This document shows positions 1-5,608 of a stretch of 7,870 nucleotides of DNA, piece after piece; positions within the stretch are counted from its first letter, which is position 1, and every line of letters begins with the position of its first letter. The translations under genes were made by a program, and so were the position numbers. Where the stretch lies: assembly GCA_005799475.1 (NCBI GenBank), contig SYGQ01000185.1, forward strand, positions 1 through 7,870, in the 5' to 3' direction. The notes beneath the pieces were generated by a model that saw only the letters and a list, made by a program, of their open reading frames with translations, did not search any database and was not told the DNA's origin. This DNA comes from Planctomycetia bacterium (GTDB taxonomy: Bacteria > Planctomycetota > Phycisphaerae > Phycisphaerales > SM1A02).

Positions 1-141
1 GCGGCGCTCTCCTTTAGCCTTGACCGCGCCGGCCAGCTGAATTGCCCCACCGAACAGGAGAAGTTTCTCGGTCAGCGTCGTTTATCCGGCATCCGGGTGC
101 GAGATGATCGCAAAGGTGCGACGGGGGAGCGGCGCGGTCAC
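1..141 (-). pseudogene. prfC: Peptide chain release factor 3, 5' end, interrupted by an in-frame TAA; runs off the left edge
   Basis: RF3 is a translational GTPase that removes RF1/RF2 from the ribosome after termination. Read on the minus strand from GTG at 141-139, the frame gives MTAPLPRRTFAIISHPDAG, then TAA, then TTLTEKLLLFGGAIQLAG and AVKAKGERR up to the window edge. Apart from the stop this is the nearly invariant N-terminus of RF3, with its G1/P-loop HPDAGKTT. The TAA (84-82) is codon 20 and stands exactly where the P-loop lysine (AAA/AAG) belongs. The frame is intact on both sides, so it looks like a single A-to-T change on the coding strand, not an indel. The GTG start lies 10 nt after the rutE stop, so the two genes are probably cotranscribed. 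No other in-frame ATG/GTG is seen nearby. The identity is secure. Whether this is a real pseudogene, an assembly or sequencing error, or something functional cannot be told from here. Confidence 0.85.
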
Positions 142-151
142 GGCGAACTCG

Positions 152-739
152 TCAGACGATTCGGCACGCCTCGTCGAACGAGAGGCGCGGCGAGCGCGGG
201 AAGAGCTTGGCGTGGTCGCCGTAGCCCAGATTGCAGAGGAAGTTCACCGTCCAGGAAGTGCCAGCCAGGAAGTCGCGGTTGATGGCCTCGGCGTCGAAGC
301 CGGACATCGGTCCGCAGTCGAGGCCGACGGCGCGCGCGGCGAGGATGAAGTAGCCGCCCTGCATCGAACCATTACGGAACGCCGTCATCTCGATGAGCGG
401 CTGATTGCCAGCGAACCAGCTGCGCGCATCCGTGTGCGGGAAGAGGCGGGGGAGCGTCTCGGGGAAGTTGAGGTCGTGGGCGAGGATCGCCGTCACCGGG
501 GCGTCGCGCGTCTTCTCGGCGTTGCCCGGCATGACGCACTTGACGAGTCGTTCCTTCGCCTCTCTCGACCGCACAAACACCACGCGCAGTGGCGAGCAGT
601 TTGCCGAAGTCGGTCCCCATCGACAGAGATCGTGCAGTTCGCGAAGCGTTGCCTCTGAGACCGGGCGGTCGGTCCATCCGTTGTGAGTGCGCGCCTCGAA
701 GAAGAGGCGGTCCAGAGTTGGCTTGGGTAGCGTCGACAT
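152..739 (-). CDS. rutE: Malonic semialdehyde reductase / RutE-HadB family nitroreductase
   Basis: This is an FMN-dependent oxidoreductase of the nitroreductase fold, 195 aa, the normal family length. In pyrimidine catabolism by the Rut pathway RutE reduces malonic semialdehyde to 3-hydroxypropionate using NAD(P)H. The assignment rests on close similarity to RutE as I remember it: ARTHNGW at residues 16-22, WGPTSANCSP at 41-50 (flavin-binding loop), LFPHTDARSWF mid-protein, ETAFRNSSMQ-like TAFRNGSMQ, GLDCGPMSGFD, and the C-terminal PRLSFDEA. ATG at 739-737 fits the family start. No rutA, B, C, D or F gene is adjacent, so the physiological substrate may be another small aldehyde or enone. It is divergent from the HD-GYP regulator across 58 bp and is followed 10 nt later by prfC. 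It has no TANNNT close to its start; the nearest -10-like TACATT (768-763) would give a leader of roughly 16 nt. Confidence 0.93.
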   Translation of the reverse strand: MSTLPKPTLDRLFFEARTHNGWTDRPVSEATLRELHDLCRWGPTSANCSPLRVVFVRSREAKERLVKCVMPGNAEKTRDAPVTAILAHDLNFPETLPRLFPHTDARSWFAGNQPLIEMTAFRNGSMQGGYFILAARAVGLDCGPMSGFDAEAINRDFLAGTSWTVNFLCNLGYGDHAKLFPRSPRLSFDEACRIV

Positions 740-762
740 GAGTGGTCGTCCGAGGGGGAGCG

Positions 763-768
763 AATGTA
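763..768 (-). promoter_or_regulatory. Candidate -10 element (TACATT) for rutE
   Basis: In the 58-bp divergent spacer the minus strand reads TACATT, ending 23 nt before the rutE ATG. It is the best -10-like hexamer there. I see no matching -35 and no clear Shine-Dalgarno sequence. Weak on its own. Confidence 0.3.
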
Positions 769-785
769 GTCGAACGACCCTCGGA

Positions 786-791
786 TAGGCT
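786..791 (+). promoter_or_regulatory. Leaderless-type -10 element (TAGGCT) of the HD-GYP regulator gene
   Basis: TAGGCT is followed by 6 nt (cacgac) and then the ATG at 798. No Shine-Dalgarno sequence lies between. A -10 hexamer this close would place the transcription start at or next to the A of the ATG. The same arrangement recurs before other genes of the window, which is the main support. No -35 consensus is visible 16-18 nt upstream. Confidence 0.55.
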
Positions 792-797
792 CACGAC

Positions 798-2468
798 ATG
801 ATCGACGCTGGGGTGGCCTCGACTGAGCCGTTCGATATCCTCGTCGTTGACGATCAGCCGATGATCATCGAAGCAGTGCGCCGTGTGCTCGCTACCGAGC
901 CATTGGCGCGGGTCCACGGTTGCCTGCGCGCGACCGAGGCCATCGCGAACGCGTGCGCCATCCAACCGGCGGTGATCCTTCAGGACCTCAAGCTGGCCGA
1001 TGGTGACGGCCTTTCGCTCGTGGCCGAGTACCGGTCGCACCCGCAACTTCAGGAGTGTTCGGTTGTCGTGCTCTCTTCGACCCAAGACCCGCTGATCAAG
1101 GCCAACGCGTTCATCGCTGGGGCGTCGGACTACCTCGAGAAGCTCCCGCCTGCGATCGAGTTCGTCGCGCGCGTTCGACACCACGCGCTCGCCTCGCGCG
1201 CGCTCGCGGCGCGCAACCGCGCCGTGGCGGCGCTTGAAGCCAAGGACGCGGAGTTGCACCGGCGCAATGCGCTCCTGGACGAAGCCAACGCTCGGCTCAA
1301 GCGCGCCAACCAAGAACTTGTCGTCGACATTCGCGAGCAGCGACAGAGGGTTGAGGCACTCGCCTCGGCCGGTGGCGGCCTTGCGAGCATCCAGGATCTC
1401 GATGTGCTCTTGCAGACGATCCTCGCAGACTCGGTCGCCTTCTCTGGGGCGACCTCCGGTGCGCTCTTCGTGAGGGAGGGGGCGCAACTCCGACCTGCGG
1501 CGCTCTACTCCGACGGGGTCGCGCGGCCCGCGCTGCCTCGTGCGCCGACGACTCCCATCGACGCCTCCACGATCGTCGGCGCTGTCGCGGCGAGTGGAAA
1601 CGCAACGCGCATCGAGCGCCCACCTGCGTCGGGGGTATCACCGCGGCTTGCCGTCGACGGCGCGTTGTCAAGCAAGGGCCGCTCGTGTCTCGTACTCCCC
1701 GTGTCCAAGGGCGCGGGTGTGCTCGGCGTGCTCGCCCTTGCCGACGCGGCAGACGAGGATGGGTTCTCGGCCGAAGACGAGCGACTCCTTCGCAACTTCG
1801 CTGATCTCGCGGCGGTCGCGCTCGAACGGGCGCAGGCCGCGCGAGCGCTCATCTTCCGCATGGTCTCGATGGCCGCGCTTCGCGACCCGTCGGAAACGGC
1901 CGGCCATGTGCAGCGCGTCGCGGGCATCGCCGAACTCCTCTTCGAGGCGTGGGCCATCGAACGAGAACTTCCGGCGGCTCAGCGGGCGAAGCACCGCGAT
2001 CTTCTTCGCATCGCGGCGATCCTCCACGATGTCGGCAAGGTGGGGATCGCTGACGCGATTCTCAAGAAGGCCGGCAGGCTCGACGCCGACGAACGGGCCT
2101 CGATGGAGCGCCACGCGGCGATCGGCTCGGAACTCTTCTCTGGTCTCCGATCGGACCTCGATGAGTGCGCGGCCGAGGTGGCGCTGTGTCACCACGAGAA
2201 GTGGGATGGCTCGGGGTATCCGCGCTCCCTGAAGGCTGAGGGGATTCCGCTCTTTGCGCGCATCGTTGCCGTCGCCGATGTCTACGACGCACTCGCCTCG
2301 CCGCGCGCCTACAAGGAGCCGTGGTCGCGTGAGCGGATCCTCGCGCTCTTCGCCGACGAGGCCGGTCGGCACTTCGACCCCAACTTCGCGCGGATCCTCT
2401 GCGCGCGGATCGCGGAAGTCGAAGCGGTGCGCGATGCGTTCATGGACGAACCGGCGAGAGCGCCGTGA
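798..2468 (+). CDS. Response regulator: REC - coiled coil - GAF - HD-GYP (c-di-GMP phosphodiesterase)
   Basis: A 556-aa cytoplasmic two-component output protein. Residues 12-130 form a receiver domain with acidic pair D18/D19, phosphoacceptor D63 (LQDLKL), S93 and K115 (DYLEKL). A charged heptad-rich helix at about 140-190 probably transmits the signal. Residues about 195-350 look like a GAF domain ending in a VLGVLALAD-type strand and AEDERLLRNFADLAAVALE. Residues about 360-545 are a complete HD-GYP domain: H370, H410-D411 (ILHDVGKVGI), H465-H466, WDGSGYP with G473-Y474-P475, ADVYDAL, and GRHFDP near the end. All metal-binding and GYP residues I can check are present, so hydrolysis of c-di-GMP is expected. 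The GAF ligand and cognate kinase are unknown; no histidine kinase is in the window. The start is set by TAGGCT 6 nt upstream. The stop overlaps the next gene by GTGA, implying translational coupling. Confidence 0.93.
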   Translation: MIDAGVASTEPFDILVVDDQPMIIEAVRRVLATEPLARVHGCLRATEAIANACAIQPAVILQDLKLADGDGLSLVAEYRSHPQLQECSVVVLSSTQDPLIKANAFIAGASDYLEKLPPAIEFVARVRHHALASRALAARNRAVAALEAKDAELHRRNALLDEANARLKRANQELVVDIREQRQRVEALASAGGGLASIQDLDVLLQTILADSVAFSGATSGALFVREGAQLRPAALYSDGVARPALPRAPTTPIDASTIVGAVAASGNATRIERPPASGVSPRLAVDGALSSKGRSCLVLPVSKGAGVLGVLALADAADEDGFSAEDERLLRNFADLAAVALERAQAARALIFRMVSMAALRDPSETAGHVQRVAGIAELLFEAWAIERELPAAQRAKHRDLLRIAAILHDVGKVGIADAILKKAGRLDADERASMERHAAIGSELFSGLRSDLDECAAEVALCHHEKWDGSGYPRSLKAEGIPLFARIVAVADVYDALASPRAYKEPWSRERILALFADEAGRHFDPNFARILCARIAEVEAVRDAFMDEPARAP

Positions 2469-2710
2469 TCCGCAAAGCCTTCATCTTCGTGGTCGGTGGC
2501 ACGGTGCTCCTCATCGGAGTCGCGCTGATCGTGCTTCCGGGCCCAGCGTTCATCGTCATTCCGGCTGGGCTAGCGATCCTCGCCCTCGAGTTCGCGTGGG
2601 CGAAGCGCTGGCTCGAAAGGGCGCGCGACTGGGCGAAGATCGCGGCCGCGAAAGCCAAGAAAAAGTTCTCGGGCACGACGAAGGACACCGACACGAAGGC
2701 ATCACCCTGA
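2465..2710 (+). CDS. Small PGPGW-type two-helix membrane protein
   Basis: An 81-aa protein that resembles the 'putative transmembrane protein (PGPGW)' family, whose function is unknown. Hydrophobic helices lie at about residues 5-24 and 28-46, joined by the tight turn LPGPA at 24-28. This is followed by LAILALEFAWAKRWLERA, which mirrors the family pattern of a helix running into W/R-rich amphipathic sequence. The tail (about 56-81) is lysine-rich and polar and probably cytoplasmic. The start is GTG at 2465, whose last two bases and the next A form the TGA of the HD-GYP gene. This 4-nt GTGA overlap shows coupling to the regulator and is the main clue to a role, perhaps in signalling at the membrane. 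The motif here is PGPA instead of PGPGW. Confidence 0.8.
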   Translation: MIRKAFIFVVGGTVLLIGVALIVLPGPAFIVIPAGLAILALEFAWAKRWLERARDWAKIAAAKAKKKFSGTTKDTDTKASP

Positions 2711-2714
2711 CGCC

Positions 2715-2734
2715 TCACGGCGGCGGCCCCGTGA
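2715..2734. repeat. Short hairpin just after the PGPGW gene
   Basis: TCACGG (2715-2720) and CCGTGA (2729-2734) are perfect inverted repeats with an 8-nt GC loop, starting 4 nt after the stop codon. No T-tract follows, so it is not a classical intrinsic terminator. It could be an mRNA 3'-end or stabilising hairpin, or chance in GC-rich DNA. Confidence 0.35.
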
Positions 2735-2785
2735 AACTCGAGCCTTGTCACGCTCCACCTCAGCGCGTGGTCAACTCCTGCGGCG

Positions 2786-2791
2786 TACGCT
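2786..2791 (+). promoter_or_regulatory. Leaderless-type -10 element (TACGCT) of ampG
   Basis: TACGCT is followed by 6 nt (cgactc) and the ATG at 2798, the same geometry as TAGGCT before 798. This favours 2798 as the ampG start over the in-frame ATG at 2822. No -35 motif is seen at the usual distance. The rest of the 87-bp spacer (2711-2797) holds only the hairpin at 2715-2734. Confidence 0.5.
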
Positions 2792-2797
2792 CGACTC

Positions 2798-4132
2798 ATG
2801 GTCACGGATCGAGGGGCAGGGATGCGGCTTTACGGCAACGCCACGATGGCGGTCCTCGTGGCGCTCGGGTTCTCTGGGGGAACTCCCAATCTCGTGGCGA
2901 CCAGCATTGTGCCGGCATGGACAAGCGTGATCGGCTGGGAAGTTGAGGCGATCGGCTATCTCTCGCTCCTGCAACTTCCCTACGCGCTCAAGTTTCTCTG
3001 GGCCCCGTGCGTCGATCGAGTCGCGCTTCCGCTGCAACGGCGACTCGGCCGGCGACGGGCGTGGATCCTGTGGAGCCAGCTCGCCTGCGTTGTCATGATG
3101 ACGGCTCTCGGCGCGTGGGGACCCGTCGGGGGCGAGCCATCCTGGGCCTCTCACGCCTCCATCTTCGCGGTGCTCTTGACCGTGCTGACATTCGTCAGCG
3201 CAACGCAGGACATCGTGGCCGACGCCTTCCGAACGGAATCGCTCGAGCCGGAGCAGCTCGGCGCCGGCGCCGGCGTGTTCGTCAGCGGGTATCGCGTTGC
3301 GTTCGTCGCGCTCGGAGCCGCGGCACTCGCGCTCGCGCCAAAGTTCGGCTGGGAGATGGTGCTCCTCGGCGTGGCAGTCGTGGCGCTCGCGTGTTCCCTC
3401 GGCACACTCTCTGCAACGGAGCCCGCCGTGCGCGCTCCCCCTGAGCCCGGGCTGCGCGCTGCAGTCGTTGCACCGTTCGCGTCCCTGTGGAACCGGTGGG
3501 GGATCCGGGTCCTCGCGCTCGTCGCCTTCGTGCTCCTGTTCCGGTTGCCCGACCAACTCGGCAACGCGATGACACCGCCGCTGCTGCTGAAGGGTCTCGC
3601 GTACTCGCCCGAGACACTCGGGTGGGTGCGACAGGGATTTGGTTTCGGCCTCACGATTGCGGGAGCGCTCGTGGGAGGATGGATGGTGGCGCGCTGGGGG
3701 ATCATTCGCTGCCTGGTCGTCTTCGGGATCCTGCAGGCGCTGAGTAACGGCGGATTCCTCCTGATCGCCGAAGCCTTCAATGCGTCCACAGAAATCGCGC
3801 GGAGTGCACCGCCGCCGATCGCTCCTCTCGTCGGCACCATCGCCATCGAGAACTTCGTCGGCGGCCTCGTGTCCGCGGGGTTTGTGGCCTTCCTGATGTC
3901 GGTGTGCGATCGCCAGCAGGTGGCGACGCAGTACGCCCTCTTGACGGCGCTCATGGCCGCCAGCGGGGCCATCGGCGGCGCACTCAGTGGACTCCTTGCG
4001 CGCGCGTTCGATTATCCCGGGTTCTACCTTTTGACGATCCTCGCGGGCGTTCCCGGGATGGCTCTCGTTCCCTTCATACGATTGCCCGCATGTCAGGACT
4101 TGCGCAACGCGCCAGCATCGTCGGACTTCTGA
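2798..4132 (+). CDS. ampG: AmpG-family muropeptide MFS permease
   Basis: A 444-aa inner-membrane protein of the Major Facilitator Superfamily with about 12 hydrophobic segments. AmpG imports GlcNAc-1,6-anhydroMurNAc (peptides) released during wall turnover. Family signatures are visible: LVALGFSGGTPNL in the first helix, LQLPYALKFLWAPCVDR at 59-74, LGRRRAW at 83-89, TQDIVADAFRTE at 136-147, and GYRVAF with a following GW. The usual start of the homologous region is near residues 9-18. An alternative ATG at 2822 has GAGGGG 5 nt upstream and would give 436 aa. I chose 2798 because of the TACGCT placed 6 nt before it, but either is possible. The 3' end overlaps the next gene by 43 nt. A nagZ gene lies about 3 kb downstream, consistent with recycling. 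The exact substrate is inferred from family only. Confidence 0.88.
   Translation: MVTDRGAGMRLYGNATMAVLVALGFSGGTPNLVATSIVPAWTSVIGWEVEAIGYLSLLQLPYALKFLWAPCVDRVALPLQRRLGRRRAWILWSQLACVVMMTALGAWGPVGGEPSWASHASIFAVLLTVLTFVSATQDIVADAFRTESLEPEQLGAGAGVFVSGYRVAFVALGAAALALAPKFGWEMVLLGVAVVALACSLGTLSATEPAVRAPPEPGLRAAVVAPFASLWNRWGIRVLALVAFVLLFRLPDQLGNAMTPPLLLKGLAYSPETLGWVRQGFGFGLTIAGALVGGWMVARWGIIRCLVVFGILQALSNGGFLLIAEAFNASTEIARSAPPPIAPLVGTIAIENFVGGLVSAGFVAFLMSVCDRQQVATQYALLTALMAASGAIGGALSGLLARAFDYPGFYLLTILAGVPGMALVPFIRLPACQDLRNAPASSDF
4077..4082 (+). promoter_or_regulatory. Leaderless-type -10 element (TACGAT) inside the ampG 3' end
   Basis: TACGAT is followed by 7 nt (tgcccgc) and the ATG at 4090. It lies inside the ampG coding sequence. 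There is no Shine-Dalgarno sequence before 4090. The spacing matches the elements before 798, 2798 and 7208, so the lipoprotein gene may have its own promoter in addition to readthrough from ampG. Confidence 0.5.
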
Positions 4133-5187
4133 TCTCGCTTGCGGGTTGCCAGGCCGCGCCACTCACGATCCCGGCGGGGTCGCACGAAGGGAGCCACAAG
4201 ACCTACATCGAACAGCAAGCGCAAGTCGAGGCGCTGCGCGAAAAGTTGCGACCCATCATCCGGCAGTCGTCGGTGCTGCTGCCGATCGAGTGCGAGATCG
4301 CCAACCTCGGGATCACCGATCCGACAACGCGCGCGATGATCCTCGACATCGCCGCCAACGCGGGGATCTACGGCATCGCACGGATGTGCGCGCCGGACCC
4401 GCGCGCAGGGCTCGCGGATCTCATTGTCACCAGCGCGAGCGTCTCTGAGGCGATCCGCGTCACGGCGGCCTCGGGTCCCTACCCATCGATGGACCCACTC
4501 GTGGCCACGTTCTCGGCACTCGCGAGCGACCTGCACACGCTCGGCGGCGAGTGGCTCACTCCCCAGGTCATGGCGGAAGTTGAAGCGGGGATCGTGCTGG
4601 CCAAGGCGACCGGAGCGCAATCGACGGCGGGGATCTTCCGTGTGAACGAACTGCTTGCGACCCACACAGCGGTCCCTCGAAGCCTGCAGATCGACTCGTC
4701 ATTCGTGAAGTTCGACGATGGCGGCCTTCTTGAGCGCGGACTCGACGAGATCCATGCGGCTCGCCTTGCGGTGCGAGAGGTGGCGGATGTGGCGGCACTC
4801 CTGCCGCAGGCGTTGGAGTATCGAATGCGTCGGGTCCTGCTGCTCACGCTGCAGGACCCCGCGCTCGTGAAGTTACGCACAGACATCTCTTCGATCGCCG
4901 AAGAAGTGCGCAAGTTGGACAAACTCGATCAACTGGGCGAACTGTCGCACCTCTCGGCGCTCGATCGCCTTGAGGGTCTCAACGAGCTCGGGATGCTCAA
5001 GGAGTTTTCCGAACTCGAGCCGCTCGGCCAGTTGGACTCGCTGCAGGGGCTGCAGGGGCTCAGTGAGTTGGAAGGACTTCGGTCCCTCAAAGACCTTGCC
5101 GAGATGCGCGTCTTGATCGTGGGTGGGGTCGTCGTCGGCCTCGCACTGCAAGGTGCGTTCATCGCATGGGCCGTCCGTCGCCGTTAG
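4090..5187 (+). CDS. Unrecognised lipoprotein with an xxL tripeptide-repeat stalk and C-terminal TM helix
   Basis: 365 aa, family not recognised. Residues 1-20 are a lipoprotein signal: an Arg at 7, a hydrophobic run, and lipobox L17-A18-G19-C20. The residue after C20 is Gln, not Asp, so by E. coli rules it would not be retained in the inner membrane. Residues 21-270 are mostly helical and polar. Residues 274-342 are 23 consecutive tripeptides whose third residue is Leu (Phe and Met once each). They run straight into a hydrophobic segment (about 341-362) ending in AVRRR, a typical positive-inside anchor. The protein therefore appears fixed in membrane at both ends with the body in the periplasm. 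ATG at 4090 is the only start that gives a proper signal peptide. A longer open frame to 3904 is only the shadow of ampG. The gene overlaps ampG by 43 nt and is followed 12 nt later by the CMD gene. Confidence 0.85.
   Translation: MSGLAQRASIVGLLISLAGCQAAPLTIPAGSHEGSHKTYIEQQAQVEALREKLRPIIRQSSVLLPIECEIANLGITDPTTRAMILDIAANAGIYGIARMCAPDPRAGLADLIVTSASVSEAIRVTAASGPYPSMDPLVATFSALASDLHTLGGEWLTPQVMAEVEAGIVLAKATGAQSTAGIFRVNELLATHTAVPRSLQIDSSFVKFDDGGLLERGLDEIHAARLAVREVADVAALLPQALEYRMRRVLLLTLQDPALVKLRTDISSIAEEVRKLDKLDQLGELSHLSALDRLEGLNELGMLKEFSELEPLGQLDSLQGLQGLSELEGLRSLKDLAEMRVLIVGGVVVGLALQGAFIAWAVRRR
4909..5115 (+). repeat. 23-fold xxL tripeptide repeat (9-nt coding period)
   Basis: Codons for residues 274-342 of the lipoprotein read RKL DKL DQL GEL SHL SAL and so on to KDL AEM RVL, with a hydrophobic residue at every third position and no break in register. 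The first two positions are mostly charged, polar or Gly. Leucine codons vary (TTG, CTC, CTG, CTT) and the xx residues differ, so this is an old, selected pattern, not a fresh microsatellite. The exception is a perfect 9-nt tandem duplication at 5041-5058. Confidence 0.9.
5041..5058 (+). repeat. Perfect 9-nt tandem duplication within the tripeptide repeat
   Basis: CTGCAGGGG occurs twice in a row, encoding the adjacent units QGL QGL in shifted phase. It is the only exact unit duplication I see in the array and hints that copy number can change by slippage. Confidence 0.7.
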
Positions 5188-5190
5188 GAT
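5185..5190 (+). promoter_or_regulatory. Possible -10 element (TAGGAT) of the CMD gene
   Basis: TAGGAT begins with the TAG stop of the lipoprotein gene and ends 9 nt before the ATG at 5200. The gap is longer than the 6-7 nt of the other elements, giving a 1-3 nt leader at most. Readthrough from upstream is equally possible. Confidence 0.3.
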
Positions 5191-5199
5191 CCAGCGGTC

Positions 5200-5469
5200 A
5201 TGACTCCAGAGACCAGCAACGCGTTCAAGCAACTCCACGCCGCAAGCCTCAAGGCCGGCGTCCTCGATGAGAAGACCAAGGAACTGATCGCGCTGGCCAT
5301 CGCCGTTTCGCGATTGTGCGACGGCTGCGTCGTCCACCACGCGAAGGCCGCGCGCGCCGCAGGGGTCACGCTGCCCGAACTCCACGAGATGCTTGATGTT
5401 TGCACGCTCATGGGAGGCGGTCCGGCAACCGTCTACGGGAAGAGGGCGATCGACTCGTTCGGCGGATGA
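5200..5469 (+). CDS. AhpD-like / carboxymuconolactone decarboxylase (CMD) family protein
   Basis: An 89-aa single-domain cytoplasmic protein. It carries the full AhpD-type motif E-X11-C-X2-C-X3-H: E28, C40, C43 and H47 (RLCDGCVVHHAKAA). In AhpD these residues form the redox centre of a thiol-dependent alkylhydroperoxide reductase. The sequence after it (AGVTLPELHEML, then LMGGGPATVYGKRA) also follows the family. The length is that of the short AhpD-like/CMD members, which probably oligomerise. Peroxidase or disulfide-reductase activity is therefore likely, and decarboxylation of carboxymuconolactone unlikely because no aromatic catabolism genes are present. It lies 12 nt after the lipoprotein gene on the same strand and may share its transcript. 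Confidence 0.9.
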   Translation: MTPETSNAFKQLHAASLKAGVLDEKTKELIALAIAVSRLCDGCVVHHAKAARAAGVTLPELHEMLDVCTLMGGGPATVYGKRAIDSFGG

Positions 5470-5471
5470 TT

Positions 5472-5483
5472 CTGCGCGCGCAG
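5472..5483. promoter_or_regulatory. Palindrome CTGC-N4-GCAG, candidate operator of the PhaR-like gene
   Basis: CTGCGCGCGCAG is a perfect 12-bp palindrome between the CMD stop and the PhaR-like gene. It matches the CTGC-N3/4-GCAG consensus that I recall for PhaR of Paracoccus and Rhodobacter. It would lie over the -35 region if TACTTT at 5501 is the -10, a typical site for autorepression. It could also be a small 3' hairpin of the CMD mRNA, as it begins 3 nt after the stop codon. Confidence 0.5.
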
Positions 5484-5500
5484 TAGCGTTGCTGCAAAAA

Positions 5501-5506
5501 TACTTT
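5501..5506 (+). promoter_or_regulatory. Candidate -10 element (TACTTT) of the PhaR-like gene
   Basis: TACTTT sits in the most AT-rich pocket of the intergenic region (gcaaaaatactttc). Transcription would start near 5512-5514, giving a leader of roughly 95 nt. No good -35 is seen; its place is taken by the CTGC-N4-GCAG palindrome. An alternative pairing of TTGCTG (5489-5494) with a downstream -10 has poor spacing. Confidence 0.35.
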
Positions 5507-5510
5507 CATC

Positions 5511-5587
5511 TGGGTGGATACCGCGTTCGTGGCACGCGAATAGTGCTGCACTCGCGGGTCCCCACCTCGACACAAACCCTCCACCCA
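5511..5587 (+). other. Inverted-repeat-rich putative 5' leader of the PhaR-like gene
   Basis: The non-coding stretch 5470-5608 contains, besides the palindrome and promoter candidate, a nested set of inverted repeats. TGGGTGGA (5511-5518) is complementary to TCCACCCA (5580-5587). Inside lie hairpin CGCGT/ACGCG (5522-5526 and 5534-5538, 7-nt loop) and the near-palindrome AGTGC-T-GCACT (5542-5552). This could fold into a multi-branch leader closed just upstream of the Shine-Dalgarno sequence. I do not recognise a known riboswitch or other RNA family. Confidence 0.35.
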
Positions 5588-5599
5588 TCCCTCCAACCT

Positions 5600-5603
5600 A
5601 GGA
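5600..5603 (+). promoter_or_regulatory. Shine-Dalgarno sequence (AGGA) that fixes the PhaR-like start
   Basis: AGGA ends 5 nt before the ATG at 5609. It is one of the few clear ribosome binding sites of the window and contrasts with the SD-less, leaderless-type starts. It argues against the in-frame upstream extension that runs into the CMD gene. Confidence 0.7.
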
Positions 5604-5608
5604 AGCCG

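Noticed and set aside
97..658. Plus-strand frames over rutE and prfC (97-282 and 104-658)
   Set aside because: Both are opposite strongly conserved minus-strand genes and show no domain or plausible composition.
2745..2750. TTGTCA as a -35 for ampG
   Set aside because: It is 35 nt before the TACGCT -10, far from the usual 16-18 nt. I found no consistent -35 before any of the TANNNT elements.
3452..3464. Further CTGC...GCAG sites (N5 at 3452-3464, N6 at 5866-5879)
   Set aside because: The spacers differ from the 3-4 bp consensus and both lie inside coding sequence, so they are treated as chance.
3904..4089. Upstream extension of the lipoprotein frame to 3904
   Set aside because: The added 62 residues are Arg/Asp-rich, lie wholly inside ampG and would bury the lipoprotein signal peptide.
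2771..4162. Long minus-strand open frame (463 codons) opposite ampG
   Set aside because: It is Arg/His/Glu-rich with no domain and no hydrophobic pattern, and mirrors the codon structure of ampG, whose family signatures are unmistakable. It is a GC-rich shadow, as are the minus-strand frames at 372-1487 and 1668-2372.
5393..5608. Upstream extension of the PhaR-like frame into the CMD gene
   Set aside because: The Shine-Dalgarno AGGA at 5600 and the family N-terminus place the start at 5609. The extension is low in family-like sequence and contains the putative operator and promoter.
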